A stretch of 64,000 nucleotides of DNA from Dyadobacter soli (GCF_900101885.1 NZ_FNAN01000019.1:124001-188000); one strand, 5' to 3'; shown: positions 1 to 8,363, counted from the first letter of the stretch. Numbers and translations are program-made. Notes: generated by a model from the sequence alone, not told the origin.

Positions 1-16
1 TCGGACAAAGGTTTTT

Positions 17-45
17 CTACCAATATTACATGCCTAACGGCATTT
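17..45 (+). repeat. Small hairpin repeat, copy 1
   Basis: A conserved lead CTACCAATATTAC is followed by a five-base-pair hairpin ATGCC-TAAC-GGCAT (arms 30-34 and 39-43). The same unit appears inverted at 31217-31244 with three differences in 28 bases, and related hairpins lie at 31332 and 31387. The rest of the first 160 bases holds no gene that I can see; ATCGCACCGG occurs twice (80-89 and 134-143). Confidence 0.7.
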
Positions 46-160
46 AAGCACGCAACACTCCCATTTAAATACCATACTCATCGCACCGGCGACCCGGTCA
101 CTCGTTCCCCGTTCCACGGCGCCTCATTCAATCATCGCACCGGTCAATCATTCAAAATTC

Positions 161-206
161 ACTCTTGACTCATTGACTCATTAACTCATAACTCATTCAC
201 TCATTC
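161..206 (+). repeat. Degenerate 8-bp tandem repeat (ACTCATTN)
   Basis: Five consecutive units read ACTCATTG, ACTCATTA, ACTCATA (one base short), ACTCATTC and ACTCATTC from 168 to 206, preceded by a weaker unit ACTCTTG at 161. The last unit runs into the stop codon of the DUF423 gene on the minus strand. It is a short simple-sequence tract that could vary in copy number between strains. Confidence 0.75.
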
Positions 207-582
207 AAAACTTCCCCGCCGCCAAAATCATCAGCACCCACCCAACAATCAGCGCCACTCCGCCTATTGGTGCCGTTGCGCCGAATTTGGTGATGCCTGT
301 GAAGCAGATCGCGTACAAGGAGCCGGAGAAGATGATCACGCCGATGGCGAATGCGTTTCCTGCCCATCCGAGCATGCGTACCGCGTCTTCGCCTGCGCGT
401 TGCATGAGTATGCCCACGAGCACCATCGCGAGCGCGTGGTAAAACTGGTATTTTACGGCTGTTTCAAATGTTTCGGTGCGGCCCGAAGCTTCCAGCATTC
501 CTTTTAATGCATGTGCGCCGAATGCGCCGAGCGAGACGGCCAGCGCGCCGAGTATGCCGCCTGCCTGTATCATGAATTTCAT
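205..582 (-). CDS. DUF423 family small inner-membrane protein (YgdD-like)
   Basis: This is a 125-residue, very hydrophobic protein with about four membrane segments. The stretch GALAVSLGAFGAHALK near the N-terminus and the YHALAMVLVG and FSGSLYAI regions are typical of the DUF423/YgdD family, whose function is unknown. The frame stays open upstream to 738, but the extra 52 residues are basic and unrelated to the family; the ATG at 582 gives the usual family length of about 125 residues. It is divergent from the glycosyltransferase gene at 774. Family assignment is from sequence; no role can be inferred from the neighbours. Confidence 0.85.
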   Translation of the reverse strand: MKFMIQAGGILGALAVSLGAFGAHALKGMLEASGRTETFETAVKYQFYHALAMVLVGILMQRAGEDAVRMLGWAGNAFAIGVIIFSGSLYAICFTGITKFGATAPIGGVALIVGWVLMILAAGKF

Positions 583-773
583 ATCGTAAACCGGTATCTG
601 GTAATGGTTAAATTGTGAAAAAAGCCGTTTGCCGTTCAGTAGAATCCGGTCGGATCGGCGTGGTAAAGTTAGGTGCGGACGCAGGCGCGACCAACTCTTT
701 CTGGCAATTTTATTAACTTGCGCGCTTCGGAAAGGCATTTTGGAATGCCGGCCAAAGGGAAACGATCAGACCA

Positions 774-1847
774 ATGACCATAGAACGCTTCATTCAGCTG
801 TGGACGCACCGCTATCATAAATATACACACATTGCCAAAGCGCATTTGAAAGGCCGCCGGGCCCGGACGCATTTCCGGGGCGTGAAAAGCAGGCTGAAAA
901 AAGGGCAGGAGCTGATCGCGATCATTCGTACGGAGCATTTCGGGGATATTGTGGCCGCTGAGCCGATCTCGCGTTACGTGCGCGAGCAGTATCCGGATGC
1001 GCACATCGTCTGGTTTGCGAAGCCAGCATTCGCGGAGCTTGTGGCGCATAATCCGAATGTGGATGAGGTTTTCAAAGAATTCTGCGTGACGGAGCGGCGT
1101 GTACTGATGGAAGGTAATGTGTTCGATAAAGTTTTTGAACTGCAATTCAGAAATAATAACCATTGTCCTAAATGCCAGGTGTTTACGGAAAACCCGGTAG
1201 CATTGCAGCGCGACATCAATGTTTTCAACTACTTTGATTACGGCAACCTGCTGGAAGTTTTCGCGCAGACAGGCGATCTCATTCCTCCGAAAACAGCCTT
1301 CCCCGCCGACGACCAGCCGCGCTTGTACCTGCAACCGTCGCACAAAGCGAAAGTGGATAATCTCGGTTTGCCCGAAAAATTCATTGTAATGCATTGCCGC
1401 TCGAATTATGAGCCCAAAGACTGGCCTGCCGATCGCTGGAACCAGCTGGTCCATTGGCTGGCGGAACAATATGATTACCAGTTGGTTGAAATTGGCCTGG
1501 AAAGCAATTTGAATGTTAGTACCCCTGCATACCGTAACCTTTGCGGCCAGCTGAGCATTCTGGAAACCGCGGAAGTGATCCGCCGGGCGTCGTTTTTCAT
1601 CGGGCTCGACAGCGGACCGTCGCATTTGGGGAATGCAACCGGCACATTCGGCATTATCCTGATGGGCGCGCTCAATAACTTCCTGAATTATAATCCCTAT
1701 TCGGGCAGGTATGGCCGGCAGGAGAATGCATTGCTGGTAAGGAAGGCAGGGCTGCCTTGTGCGCAGCTGCCGTTTGACTTCGTGCAGGAGCAGGTGAAAT
1801 CGGTGCTGGAAAAAAGCGCTGATAATGCGCCAAAAGTGCTATCGTGA
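774..1847 (+). CDS. Glycosyltransferase family 9 protein (heptosyltransferase-like)
   Basis: The 357-residue protein has the two Rossmann halves of GT-B family 9 enzymes. The N-terminal half contains LIAIIRTEHFGDIVAAEPI, the usual first strand and loop of ADP-heptose:LPS heptosyltransferases, and the C-terminal half contains FIGLDSGPSHLGNATG, the donor-binding loop with the conserved Asp-Ser-Gly-Pro-xH. Family members transfer sugars to lipopolysaccharide core or other surface glycans from the cytoplasmic face of the inner membrane. The exact donor and acceptor cannot be told. A basic, non-family stretch of about 45 residues precedes the first strand. The 3' end overlaps the convergent YggS-type gene by nine bases, with no terminator between them. 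Confidence 0.85.
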   Translation: MTIERFIQLWTHRYHKYTHIAKAHLKGRRARTHFRGVKSRLKKGQELIAIIRTEHFGDIVAAEPISRYVREQYPDAHIVWFAKPAFAELVAHNPNVDEVFKEFCVTERRVLMEGNVFDKVFELQFRNNNHCPKCQVFTENPVALQRDINVFNYFDYGNLLEVFAQTGDLIPPKTAFPADDQPRLYLQPSHKAKVDNLGLPEKFIVMHCRSNYEPKDWPADRWNQLVHWLAEQYDYQLVEIGLESNLNVSTPAYRNLCGQLSILETAEVIRRASFFIGLDSGPSHLGNATGTFGIILMGALNNFLNYNPYSGRYGRQENALLVRKAGLPCAQLPFDFVQEQVKSVLEKSADNAPKVLS

Positions 1848-2501
1848 ACCGAAAATCGCGCTTCCCACGCGTACGAGCGTGCTGCCTTCTTCCTGGGCGA
1901 TGAGGTAATCGCCGCTCATGCCCATGGAGAGTTCGCGCATGGTAACCTGCTCGTTTTCGTGTGCTTTGAAGGATTCGAACGTGTTTTTCAAACCGCGGAA
2001 TTCAGCCCTTACCACATTCAGGTCGTCGGTATTGGAGGCCATGCCCATCAGTCCCGCGATTTTTACATTACTTAATGCAGCAAGCTCGGAAGAGGTGATA
2101 ATTTCCAATGCCTCTTCTTCGGAAAGGCCGAATTTGGTTTCTTCTTTTGCAATATAAATCTGTAAAAGACAGGCAATTACCCGATCGTTCTTTTTTGCTT
2201 CCTTATTAATTTCTTTAAGCAGTTTAAAACTATCCACCGAATGCACCAGGCTAACGAACGGCGCCATATATTTAACCTTGTTGGTCTGCAAATGCCCGAT
2301 CATGTGCCATTCGATGTCTTTGGGAAGGGCTTCGTATTTGGCTACCATTTCCTGCACCTTATTTTCCCCGAAAAGCCTTGCCCCGGCCTCGTAAGCCTCG
2401 GTGAGTAAGGTGGTTGGCTTGGTTTTTGTAACCGCGACGAGTCGTGTTTCTTTGCGGAGTCCTTGTTGTATATGGGCCAGGTTTTCGGCTATGGAAGGCA
2501 T
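1839..2501 (-). CDS. YggS/PLPBP family pyridoxal-phosphate homeostasis protein
   Basis: The 220-residue protein is a single-domain alanine-racemase-fold PLP binder. Lys26 in LVAVTKTKP is the PLP Schiff-base lysine of the family, and LFGENKVQE, WHMIGHLQTNK and LSMGMSGD are further family signatures. These proteins are not known enzymes; they buffer the cellular pool of pyridoxal phosphate and affect amino-acid metabolism. The length matches the family. The ATG at 2501 is the only sensible start. The gene is convergent with, and overlaps by nine bases, the GT9 gene. Confidence 0.93.
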   Translation of the reverse strand: MPSIAENLAHIQQGLRKETRLVAVTKTKPTTLLTEAYEAGARLFGENKVQEMVAKYEALPKDIEWHMIGHLQTNKVKYMAPFVSLVHSVDSFKLLKEINKEAKKNDRVIACLLQIYIAKEETKFGLSEEEALEIITSSELAALSNVKIAGLMGMASNTDDLNVVRAEFRGLKNTFESFKAHENEQVTMRELSMGMSGDYLIAQEEGSTLVRVGSAIFGSR

Positions 2502-2641
2502 GTAGAGGTGCTAAAAAATTGATAATTAAGCAGTTAATCCGGTTATTTATTCACCGGAAGCTATAAATCGCTGTTGGCGTATTTCAAAATTGAAAAAAAC
2601 ATACTTCTTTTACCAACTAAATTCAAAATTTAACCTTCTGT

Positions 2642-3583
2642 ATGGACTACAACCAGGAACAAAAGCAAGACAGAAAAACGCTACTATGGGCCGCATTGGC
2701 CGTTTTGCTGTTGCTTAATTTGGTGCTTGTTTACTTTATATATCACGAGAAGCAGGAAAACCTCGCGAAAGACGAGATCATTACCGCCAAAACCGAGGAG
2801 GTACTTTCCATTAAAACCAAACTGGATTCCATTTCCACAGAGCTCGACATTAAAATTGCAGAAATCCAGAAGCTGGGCGGCAGCGTCGACTCGCTGGTGG
2901 CATTGAAGGCGCAGCTCGAAAAGGATAAGAAGGAACTCAAAAATGCCAGCACCTATTCGGCGGCGAATTACAACCAGAAGATCAAAAACTACGAATCGGT
3001 TTTGTCTGAGAAAGACGGGGAAATTGCGCGTCTGAGACAAGAGCTCGGCATTGCCACTACCAAAAACGAAGAGCTGAACCAGAAAGTGACCGGCCTGGAA
3101 TCGGAAAAGCAGTTGCTCGCTGACTCGGTATCGACCTATTCTGCACAAAACAAGGAACTTGCCGACAAAGTAACGCTGGCATCCGCACTCCACGCGGAGA
3201 GTGTGAGCGTGAACGCGGTTTCTTCGAAAGGCAAAGAGCGTGAAGGCGGTAAATACCGGGCAAAACGCATCGATAAGCTGAGAGTGAACTTCAAGCTGGC
3301 CGAGAATGCGGTGGCGAAGCAGAATGAAAAAGACATTTACCTGCGCGTACTCGATCCGGATGGCGCGGTGCTGTCGGATATGGCAACGGGCTCCGGTTCA
3401 TTCATGCACAATGGCAAAGAATTGATTTTCAGCTCGAAACAAACTGTGAGCTTTACGAATACGGGGCAGTCGGTTGACATTTTCTACGGCCGCGGCGGTA
3501 TTCCGATGAAAGACGGCAAGTACGTGATCGAGCTGTACAGCGAAGGCTTCAAGATCGGCCAGGGCGATTTTACCGTGAAATAA
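2642..3583 (+). CDS. Membrane-anchored coiled-coil protein of unknown function
   Basis: A short charged N-terminus is followed by one transmembrane segment at about residues 13-34, then a long Lys/Glu/Leu-rich heptad region at about 36-175 that should form a coiled coil outside the cytoplasm. The last 130 residues look like a compact beta-rich domain (KLRVNFKLAENAVA, IYLRVLDPDGAVLSD, GKYVIELYSEGFKIG). Proteins of this layout are common in Bacteroidota and are often misnamed chromosome partitioning proteins. I do not recognise a function. A strong hairpin terminator follows 29 bases after the stop. Confidence 0.75.
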   Translation: MDYNQEQKQDRKTLLWAALAVLLLLNLVLVYFIYHEKQENLAKDEIITAKTEEVLSIKTKLDSISTELDIKIAEIQKLGGSVDSLVALKAQLEKDKKELKNASTYSAANYNQKIKNYESVLSEKDGEIARLRQELGIATTKNEELNQKVTGLESEKQLLADSVSTYSAQNKELADKVTLASALHAESVSVNAVSSKGKEREGGKYRAKRIDKLRVNFKLAENAVAKQNEKDIYLRVLDPDGAVLSDMATGSGSFMHNGKELIFSSKQTVSFTNTGQSVDIFYGRGGIPMKDGKYVIELYSEGFKIGQGDFTVK

Positions 3584-3611
3584 TAGGCGGTAACTTCGGT
3601 TAAGTCATTGC

Positions 3612-3647
3612 AGGGCTTGGAATTCTAAATTCCAAGCCCTATTTTTG
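3612..3647 (+). terminator. Rho-independent terminator of the 2642 gene
   Basis: A perfect 13-bp stem (3612-3624 with 3628-3640) with a three-base loop CTA is followed by ATTTTTG. It lies 29 bases past the stop codon at 3583. The right half and T-run also form the -33/-7 elements of the rpsF promoter. Confidence 0.8.
3617..3647 (+). promoter_or_regulatory. Promoter of rpsF-rpsR-rplI
   Basis: TTG at 3617-3619, a 20-base spacer and TATTTTTG at 3640-3647 match the Bacteroidota primary sigma consensus. The predicted start near 3654 gives a leader of about 60 bases that begins with a 7-bp hairpin (CCTCATT 3651-3657 with AATGAGG 3674-3680) followed by TTTTTAATTT. Confidence 0.65.
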
Positions 3648-3713
3648 CACCCTCATTTTGATCATTGTGTCAGAATGAGGTTTTTAATTTATCATACAAT
3701 AACCAATTACCGT

Positions 3714-4094
3714 ATGTCTAAGCAATATGAAACGGTGTTCATTCTAACTCCCATTTTGTCTGAGGCCCAGGCAAAGGACGCCGTTGAAAAATTCACGACA
3801 ATCATCACTTCCAACGGTGCGAAGATTGTACATGAAGAAAACTGGGGATTGCGCAAGCTGGCCTACCCTATCCAAAAGAAAAACTCAGGTTTCTATCACG
3901 TAGTAGAATATACTGCGAACGAAGGAAACGTGGTGGACGTTTTGGAAACCGAGTTCCGTCGTGACGAGCGCGTTTTGCGTTTTATGACTATCGCCCTGGA
4001 TAAGCATTCAATTGCTTACAACGAGAAGAAACGTAAGGGTCTGGTAGGCAAGAAGAAAGAAGAAGCAACTGAGTCAAAAACCGAAAACGCATAA
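3714..4094 (+). CDS. rpsF: 30S ribosomal protein bS6
   Basis: The 126-residue protein begins MSKQYETVFILTP and carries the S6 core strand GLRKLAYPIQKKNSGFYHV, with the usual Lys/Glu-rich tail. It binds the central domain of 16S rRNA as a heterodimer with bS18, whose gene follows after three bases. The frame is open from 3645, but the upstream 23 codons do not resemble S6, overlap the leader and would precede the predicted transcription start; the ATG at 3714 gives the family start. It is the first gene of the conserved rpsF-rpsR-rplI operon. Confidence 0.97.
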   Translation: MSKQYETVFILTPILSEAQAKDAVEKFTTIITSNGAKIVHEENWGLRKLAYPIQKKNSGFYHVVEYTANEGNVVDVLETEFRRDERVLRFMTIALDKHSIAYNEKKRKGLVGKKKEEATESKTENA

Positions 4095-4097
4095 GCT

Positions 4098-4349
4098 ATG
4101 TCACTCGTAAACGAGCCGGTTGAAAAAAACATTAACCGCAAAAAATACTGCCGTTTCAAAAAAGCAGGCATCAAATACATCGATTACAAGAACCCGGATT
4201 TCCTCCTGAAACTTGTGAACGAGCAAGGTAAAATCCTTCCACGCCGCCTTACCGGTACAAGCTTGAAATATCAGCGCAAAGTATCACAGGCGATCAAAAG
4301 AGCACGTCACCTGGCCCTGTTGCCGTTTGTTGCTGACCAATTGAAATAA
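4098..4349 (+). CDS. rpsR: 30S ribosomal protein bS18
   Basis: The 83-residue basic protein contains KKYCRFKKAGIKYIDYKNP and the hallmark GTSLKYQRKVSQAIKRARHLALLPF of bS18, the S6 partner on the small-subunit platform. Only three bases separate it from rpsF, so the two are surely co-transcribed. The length is normal for the Bacteroidota form. Confidence 0.97.
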   Translation: MSLVNEPVEKNINRKKYCRFKKAGIKYIDYKNPDFLLKLVNEQGKILPRRLTGTSLKYQRKVSQAIKRARHLALLPFVADQLK

Positions 4350-4369
4350 TACAGTAAAGAGCTATCATA

Positions 4370-4816
4370 ATGGAAATCATACTTTTAACAGATATAGCAG
4401 GGGTAGGTTACAAGAACGATATCGTGACTGTGAAAGCAGGTTACGGTCGTAACTACCTGATCCCTCAGGGTTTTGCGTTGCTGGCAAATGCCTCCAACCG
4501 CAAAATCGTTACTGAAAACGTACGTCAGGCTGCGCACAAAGCTGAAAAGCTGAAAAAAGACGCGGAAGACATCGCAACAGCGATCGGCGAGCTGGTAATC
4601 GATATCAAAACTGTGGTAGGTGAAAGCGGCCGTATCTTCGGACGTGTTACCAACACACAGGTGGCTGACAGCCTGAAAGCAAAAGGCTTCGATATCGACC
4701 GTAAGAAAATCACTGTGGATGATGTGAAATCAATCGGTACTTACGCCGCATTGATCGACCTTCACAAAGAAGTGAAACACAAAGTTACGTTGAACGTAGT
4801 AGCAGCGGAAGACTAA
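4370..4816 (+). CDS. rplI: 50S ribosomal protein bL9
   Basis: The 148-residue protein has the N-terminal L9 signature (GVGYKNDIVTVKAGYGRNYLIP, with the G-x-G-Y-x-R-N-Y-L core), a long connecting helix rich in Lys and Ala, and the C-terminal RNA-binding domain ending in HKVTLNVVAAED. It binds near the L1 stalk of 23S rRNA. It is the third gene of the ribosomal operon, which a terminator closes 20 bases later. Confidence 0.97.
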   Translation: MEIILLTDIAGVGYKNDIVTVKAGYGRNYLIPQGFALLANASNRKIVTENVRQAAHKAEKLKKDAEDIATAIGELVIDIKTVVGESGRIFGRVTNTQVADSLKAKGFDIDRKKITVDDVKSIGTYAALIDLHKEVKHKVTLNVVAAED

Positions 4817-4835
4817 GCGTTTCGATAATGCATTG

Positions 4836-4870
4836 AAAAAAGGACGGCTCGTGAGAGGCGTCCTTTTTTT
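4836..4870 (+). terminator. Terminator of the rpsF operon
   Basis: An 11-bp stem AAAAAAGGACG (4836-4846) pairs with CGTCCTTTTTT (4859-4869) around a 12-base loop, giving an A-tract/T-tract hairpin 20 bases after rplI. It could also end transcripts from the convergent LysM gene. Confidence 0.85.
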
Positions 4871-4888
4871 GTATGGTAAGGTTGTTGT

Positions 4889-4974
4889 GATGACCGCCGA
4901 CGGCCGAATGCTTGTTCTTTTGCGTCAGGGCAGTAACATGCGATCGGCGGTCGGCCGTCAGTGGTCGGCGGTCA
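4889..4974. repeat. GC-rich inverted and direct repeat cluster
   Basis: TGACCGCCGAC at 4891-4901 is the exact inverse of GTCGGCGGTCA at 4964-4974. Between them, CGGCGGTCGGCCGTCA at 4945-4960 supplies a further direct and inverted partial copy. The cluster fills the gap between the operon terminator and the convergent LysM gene. Confidence 0.6.
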
Positions 4975-4980
4975 AAACCA

Positions 4981-5448
4981 TCACTTCACCGCCGGAATCC
5001 GCAACACCTGTCCCGGATAAATCAGATCCGGATCTTTCAGCATTGGCTTGTTGGCTTCGAAAATGATAGGGTATTTCATCATGTCTCCGTAAACGGTCTG
5101 GGCGATTTTGGAGAGCGTGTCGCCTTTTACTACCGTGTGGTAAGTGGCTTCGGGCTCGGGGGTGGCTACCTGCAAGCGGTTATCGACCACCTCTACGCCT
5201 TCCACATTGCCTACCGCCAATGCGATTTTTTCGGCATCCTCCTGTTTGGCGACTTCGCCTTCGAGGGTAACCGTATCGCCCGAGGTTTTTACGGTGAGGC
5301 TATTGTAGGAAAGTCCGAGCGACTTCACGTGCGCGAGCAATGCGCTGGCACGCAACGGTTCCGCTTCCGGGGTAGGAGCTGCTGCGGGAGCATCTTTACC
5401 ACCGAATACTTTTTCTCCAACACCTTTGATAAAAGAGATTAAGCCCAT
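4981..5448 (-). CDS. BON-LysM protein (Kbp/YgaU-like potassium-binding protein)
   Basis: The 155-residue protein begins MGLISFIKGVGEKVFG, which closely parallels the start of E. coli Kbp/YgaU (from memory). A BON domain follows at about residues 30-90 (VTLEGEVAKQEDAEKIALAVGN) and a LysM domain at about 105-153 (TVVKGDTLSKIAQTVYGD ending in LIYPGQVLRIP). In E. coli this BON plus LysM arrangement is a cytoplasmic K+-binding protein. There is no signal peptide, in line with that. An Ala/Pro-rich linker of about ten residues after residue 18 is not in the E. coli protein. The function is inferred from architecture only. Confidence 0.85.
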   Translation of the reverse strand: MGLISFIKGVGEKVFGGKDAPAAAPTPEAEPLRASALLAHVKSLGLSYNSLTVKTSGDTVTLEGEVAKQEDAEKIALAVGNVEGVEVVDNRLQVATPEPEATYHTVVKGDTLSKIAQTVYGDMMKYPIIFEANKPMLKDPDLIYPGQVLRIPAVK

Positions 5449-5599
5449 GTTTGTGAGATTTTGGTTAATGGAATGAATTGTGTTTGTAAATGAAAGGTAG
5501 CGGTAATGTTAACTTTCTTGCGGGTAAGATGCAATTATTATACCAAAATTGCCAACGCATATAGATTTGATAATATGGGTTTTTCCGGGCGCAACTTTG

Positions 5600-5607
5600 T
5601 ATTTTTG
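5600..5607 (+). promoter_or_regulatory. Probable -7 element for the glycerol-3-phosphate dehydrogenase gene
   Basis: TATTTTTG matches TAnnTTTG and would give a start near 5614, about 33 bases before the ATG. The expected TTG is not at the right distance (the nearest, at 5567, is about 30 bases away), so only half of the promoter is convincing. Confidence 0.4.
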
Positions 5608-5646
5608 CAGCTGGTCACAACTACGCTGAATACGCATTAAGTCTCA

Positions 5647-7278
5647 ATGAACCGCACCACATCGCTTGCCAGGTTACAAAATGAATTGTTCGATATCGTC
5701 ATCATCGGTGCTGGCGCCAGCGGGGCGGGATGTGCCCTGGATGCGGTTTTAAGAGGGTATAAGGTGGCCCTTATTGATAAAAAAGACTTCGCCTCCGAAA
5801 CTTCCTCGCGCTCTACCAAGCTCATTCACGGCGGTGTCCGTTACCTGGAACAGGCATTCAAAAAGCTCGATTTCGCGCAATTGAAGCAGGTTCGGCACGG
5901 ATTGGAAGAACGACACATTGTGTTGAAAAATGCGCCGCACCTCGCGCGCCCGCTCGCGCTCATGACGCCCGTAAATTCGTGGATCGAAGGACTGTACTTC
6001 ACGATAGGGCTTTCGTTGTACGACCGGTTCGCTACCAATGATACGTTGCCGAAAAGCCAGTGGCTCAACAAGAAGGAAGTGCTCGCGAAAATCCCGACGC
6101 TGGACAGGAAAAAGCTGCACAGCGGCGTGCTGTATTTCGACGGCCAGCTCGACGACGCGCGCTATTGCCTCGCATTGGCGCAATCCGCATCCGAGAATGG
6201 CGCAGCAGTAGCTAACTATGTGGAAGTAAAGGGTTTTGGCAAGGATGAAAATGGCAGCATACAGGCTGTGCAAGCCGCTGACGCATTGAGTGGAAAAGCG
6301 GTGACCATCCGCACAAAGCTCGTGATCAACTGCACCGGCCCGTTTTCCGACCATGTCCGACTGATGGCGAATGCTGCATTAAGCGAGCGCATCCGTCCCA
6401 GCAAAGGCGTGCACCTGGCATTGCCACACAATACATTGAACAGCGAATACGCGATGCTCATCCCGAAAACCTCCGATGGCCGCGTCGTGTTTGCGATACC
6501 GTTCGAAGGCTCGACGATGATCGGTACCACCGATACGGAATGTGAGGAAATAGACGCCGAACCGACGCTCAATCGCAAGGAAAGGGAATACCTCGCGGCT
6601 ACATTGAATCCGTACCTCGCCAAACCCATCGATGCAAGCGAACTCCGGGCCGGTTTCGGCGGATTGCGGCCATTGCTGGCAGCCGATCCTACCAAATCGA
6701 CCAAAAGTCTCGTGCGCGACCACGAGGTGGAGCTGGACCTGGCATCGGGGCTGATCAGCCTGCTGGGTGGGAAATGGACAACCTACCGGCTCATGGCGAA
6801 AGATGCCATCGACGAGGCTGACAAGGTTATGGGTGAACCCAGAATTTGCAAAACCGCCGATTACGTATTGGCCGGGGGCGAAAACTACCGGAAGAAAAGC
6901 TGGAAGGATATTCAGGCGCAATTTGGGCTGCCTGAGGACATTTCGCGGCATTTGGCGCTCAAATACGGCTCACGTGCGCACCTGGTCGCGTCGCTCGCAC
7001 GCGAGGATGCGCAGTTGCAGGAAAGGCTCAGCCCCGCGCACCCCTACATCCGCGCCGAGGTGGTACACGCGGTACGCAATGAGATGGTGGTCACCCCGCG
7101 CGACTTCCTGGCCCGCCGCATCCGCCTCGAAATTACGGATTGGGATGAAACCTTAAACTCCCTGCCGGTTGTTGCTGATCTGATGGCACGCGAATTGGGC
7201 TGGACCGAAGATGAGAAAGCGAAGTACGCCGATGCGTACGCCGCCGAAATCGCGAAGTTTATCACCGACGCGCGATAA
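5647..7278 (+). CDS. glpD: FAD-dependent glycerol-3-phosphate dehydrogenase/oxidase
   Basis: The 543-residue flavoprotein has the N-terminal dinucleotide-binding motif IVIIGAGASGAGCALDAVLRG, the family motif SSRSTKLIHGGVRYLE and, in the second half, GLRPLLAADPTKSTKSL and GLISLLGGKWTTYRLMA, which are typical of GlpD/GlpA. The C-terminal helical domain begins at about residue 400. The enzyme oxidises sn-glycerol 3-phosphate to dihydroxyacetone phosphate at the membrane and passes electrons to quinone or oxygen. It is monocistronic here, with no glpF or glpK next to it. The pigment cluster begins 41 bases downstream on the same strand, so read-through into the first cluster gene is possible. Confidence 0.93.
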   Translation: MNRTTSLARLQNELFDIVIIGAGASGAGCALDAVLRGYKVALIDKKDFASETSSRSTKLIHGGVRYLEQAFKKLDFAQLKQVRHGLEERHIVLKNAPHLARPLALMTPVNSWIEGLYFTIGLSLYDRFATNDTLPKSQWLNKKEVLAKIPTLDRKKLHSGVLYFDGQLDDARYCLALAQSASENGAAVANYVEVKGFGKDENGSIQAVQAADALSGKAVTIRTKLVINCTGPFSDHVRLMANAALSERIRPSKGVHLALPHNTLNSEYAMLIPKTSDGRVVFAIPFEGSTMIGTTDTECEEIDAEPTLNRKEREYLAATLNPYLAKPIDASELRAGFGGLRPLLAADPTKSTKSLVRDHEVELDLASGLISLLGGKWTTYRLMAKDAIDEADKVMGEPRICKTADYVLAGGENYRKKSWKDIQAQFGLPEDISRHLALKYGSRAHLVASLAREDAQLQERLSPAHPYIRAEVVHAVRNEMVVTPRDFLARRIRLEITDWDETLNSLPVVADLMARELGWTEDEKAKYADAYAAEIAKFITDAR

Positions 7279-7319
7279 CCGCACCGGGTAGCCGACACCA
7301 CCAGCGTTAAATTTTAAGA

Positions 7320-8363
7320 ATGTATATTACCGATTCAGCCTGCATATCGCCCCAGCGCACATTTGACAATGCTTTTTTCGAAGGCGATATCAAAGTGCAT
7401 GAAGGCGACAGGTACATTGCCGTTGAACCTGCATATGGTCAGCTTATTCCCGCCGGCTTGCTCCGAAGGATGGGCAAAGCGGTACGCATGGGAGTAGGAG
7501 CGGGCCTTCCGCTCATGCAGGACGCACAGATTGAAGGGATCGTCCTTGGTACCGCAAACGGCGGCCTGGAAGATTGTCTCAAATTCCTGAACCAGATCGT
7601 CGACTACGACGAGGGCACGCTTACCCCGACCAATTTTGTACAAAGCACGCCCAATGCGGTAGCCGGTAACCTCGCATTGATGAGCAAGACGACGGGTTAT
7701 AACACCACCCACGTGCACAAGGGCCTCGCATTCGAGGCTGCATTGCTCGATACCATGCTCCTGCTGGAAGAAAAGCGCGGCAAGACGTTCCTGGTAGGGA
7801 GTATTGAAGAGATTTCAGACTATAACCATAATATCGACCTTCTGGCTGGCTCTTTTAAAACCGGCTATTTTACGTCCGAAAACTTGCTTACGCTCGATTC
7901 CCCAGGCTCTGCCAACGGGGAGGGTTCGGCGATGTTTGTCGTCGATGCGGAGCGGACGCAGAATGCAGTTGCGCAGATCCGGGATGTTTTCCAAAGCAAT
8001 AACCTTGCAGAAAAGGAGCTGGCGCTGGTCGTAAATGCCTTTTTACAAAGAAACGGCCTGCAAGCGACGGACATCGACGCGGTGATCATGGGTATCAGCG
8101 GCGATAACCGAACGGACCACTGGTATTTCAACCTGCAAAAGGCACTATTTGAAGGGAGTAATTGCTACACCTACAAAAATATGGTCGGCGATTACCCAAC
8201 GGCTTCCGCGTTCGCGACGTGGATGGGGGCGCACGTGATCGCAGGCAACCGCGTGCCTCAGGCGTGCGTGTGGGCGCAAAAAAATACCCGCACTCCGAAG
8301 CATATCCTGATCTACAATCATTATAAGGCTTCGCAGCACGGGTTTATATTACTCGGTTCCTGA
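7320..8363 (+). CDS. Ketosynthase-like protein lacking the catalytic Cys (chain-length-factor-like)
   Basis: The 347-residue protein has a thiolase-fold layout related to the N-terminal part of FabF enzymes (PTNFVQSTPNAVAGNLAL, VLGTANGGLEDCLKFL), but the nucleophile region reads GYNTTHVHKGLAFEAALLD, with Gly where the Cys should be. It is paralogous to the protein at 24022, sharing AGLLRRM, the PTxFxQST motif, GYNxTH and the FExALLD motif. In aryl-polyene systems a catalytically dead partner (ApeC type) pairs with the active ketosynthase, and that role is inferred here. The gene stands at the left edge of the cluster, on the opposite strand from the halogenase-like gene that it faces. Confidence 0.75.
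   Translation: MYITDSACISPQRTFDNAFFEGDIKVHEGDRYIAVEPAYGQLIPAGLLRRMGKAVRMGVGAGLPLMQDAQIEGIVLGTANGGLEDCLKFLNQIVDYDEGTLTPTNFVQSTPNAVAGNLALMSKTTGYNTTHVHKGLAFEAALLDTMLLLEEKRGKTFLVGSIEEISDYNHNIDLLAGSFKTGYFTSENLLTLDSPGSANGEGSAMFVVDAERTQNAVAQIRDVFQSNNLAEKELALVVNAFLQRNGLQATDIDAVIMGISGDNRTDHWYFNLQKALFEGSNCYTYKNMVGDYPTASAFATWMGAHVIAGNRVPQACVWAQKNTRTPKHILIYNHYKASQHGFILLGS

Noticed and set aside
669..1625. A 318-codon open frame on the minus strand
   Set aside because: It lies antisense to the GT9 glycosyltransferase and has a low-complexity, Arg/His-rich translation with no domain; it is a shadow frame.
4912..5442. A 176-codon open frame on the plus strand
   Set aside because: It is the shadow of the BON-LysM gene; the real gene has clear domain motifs and a good start.
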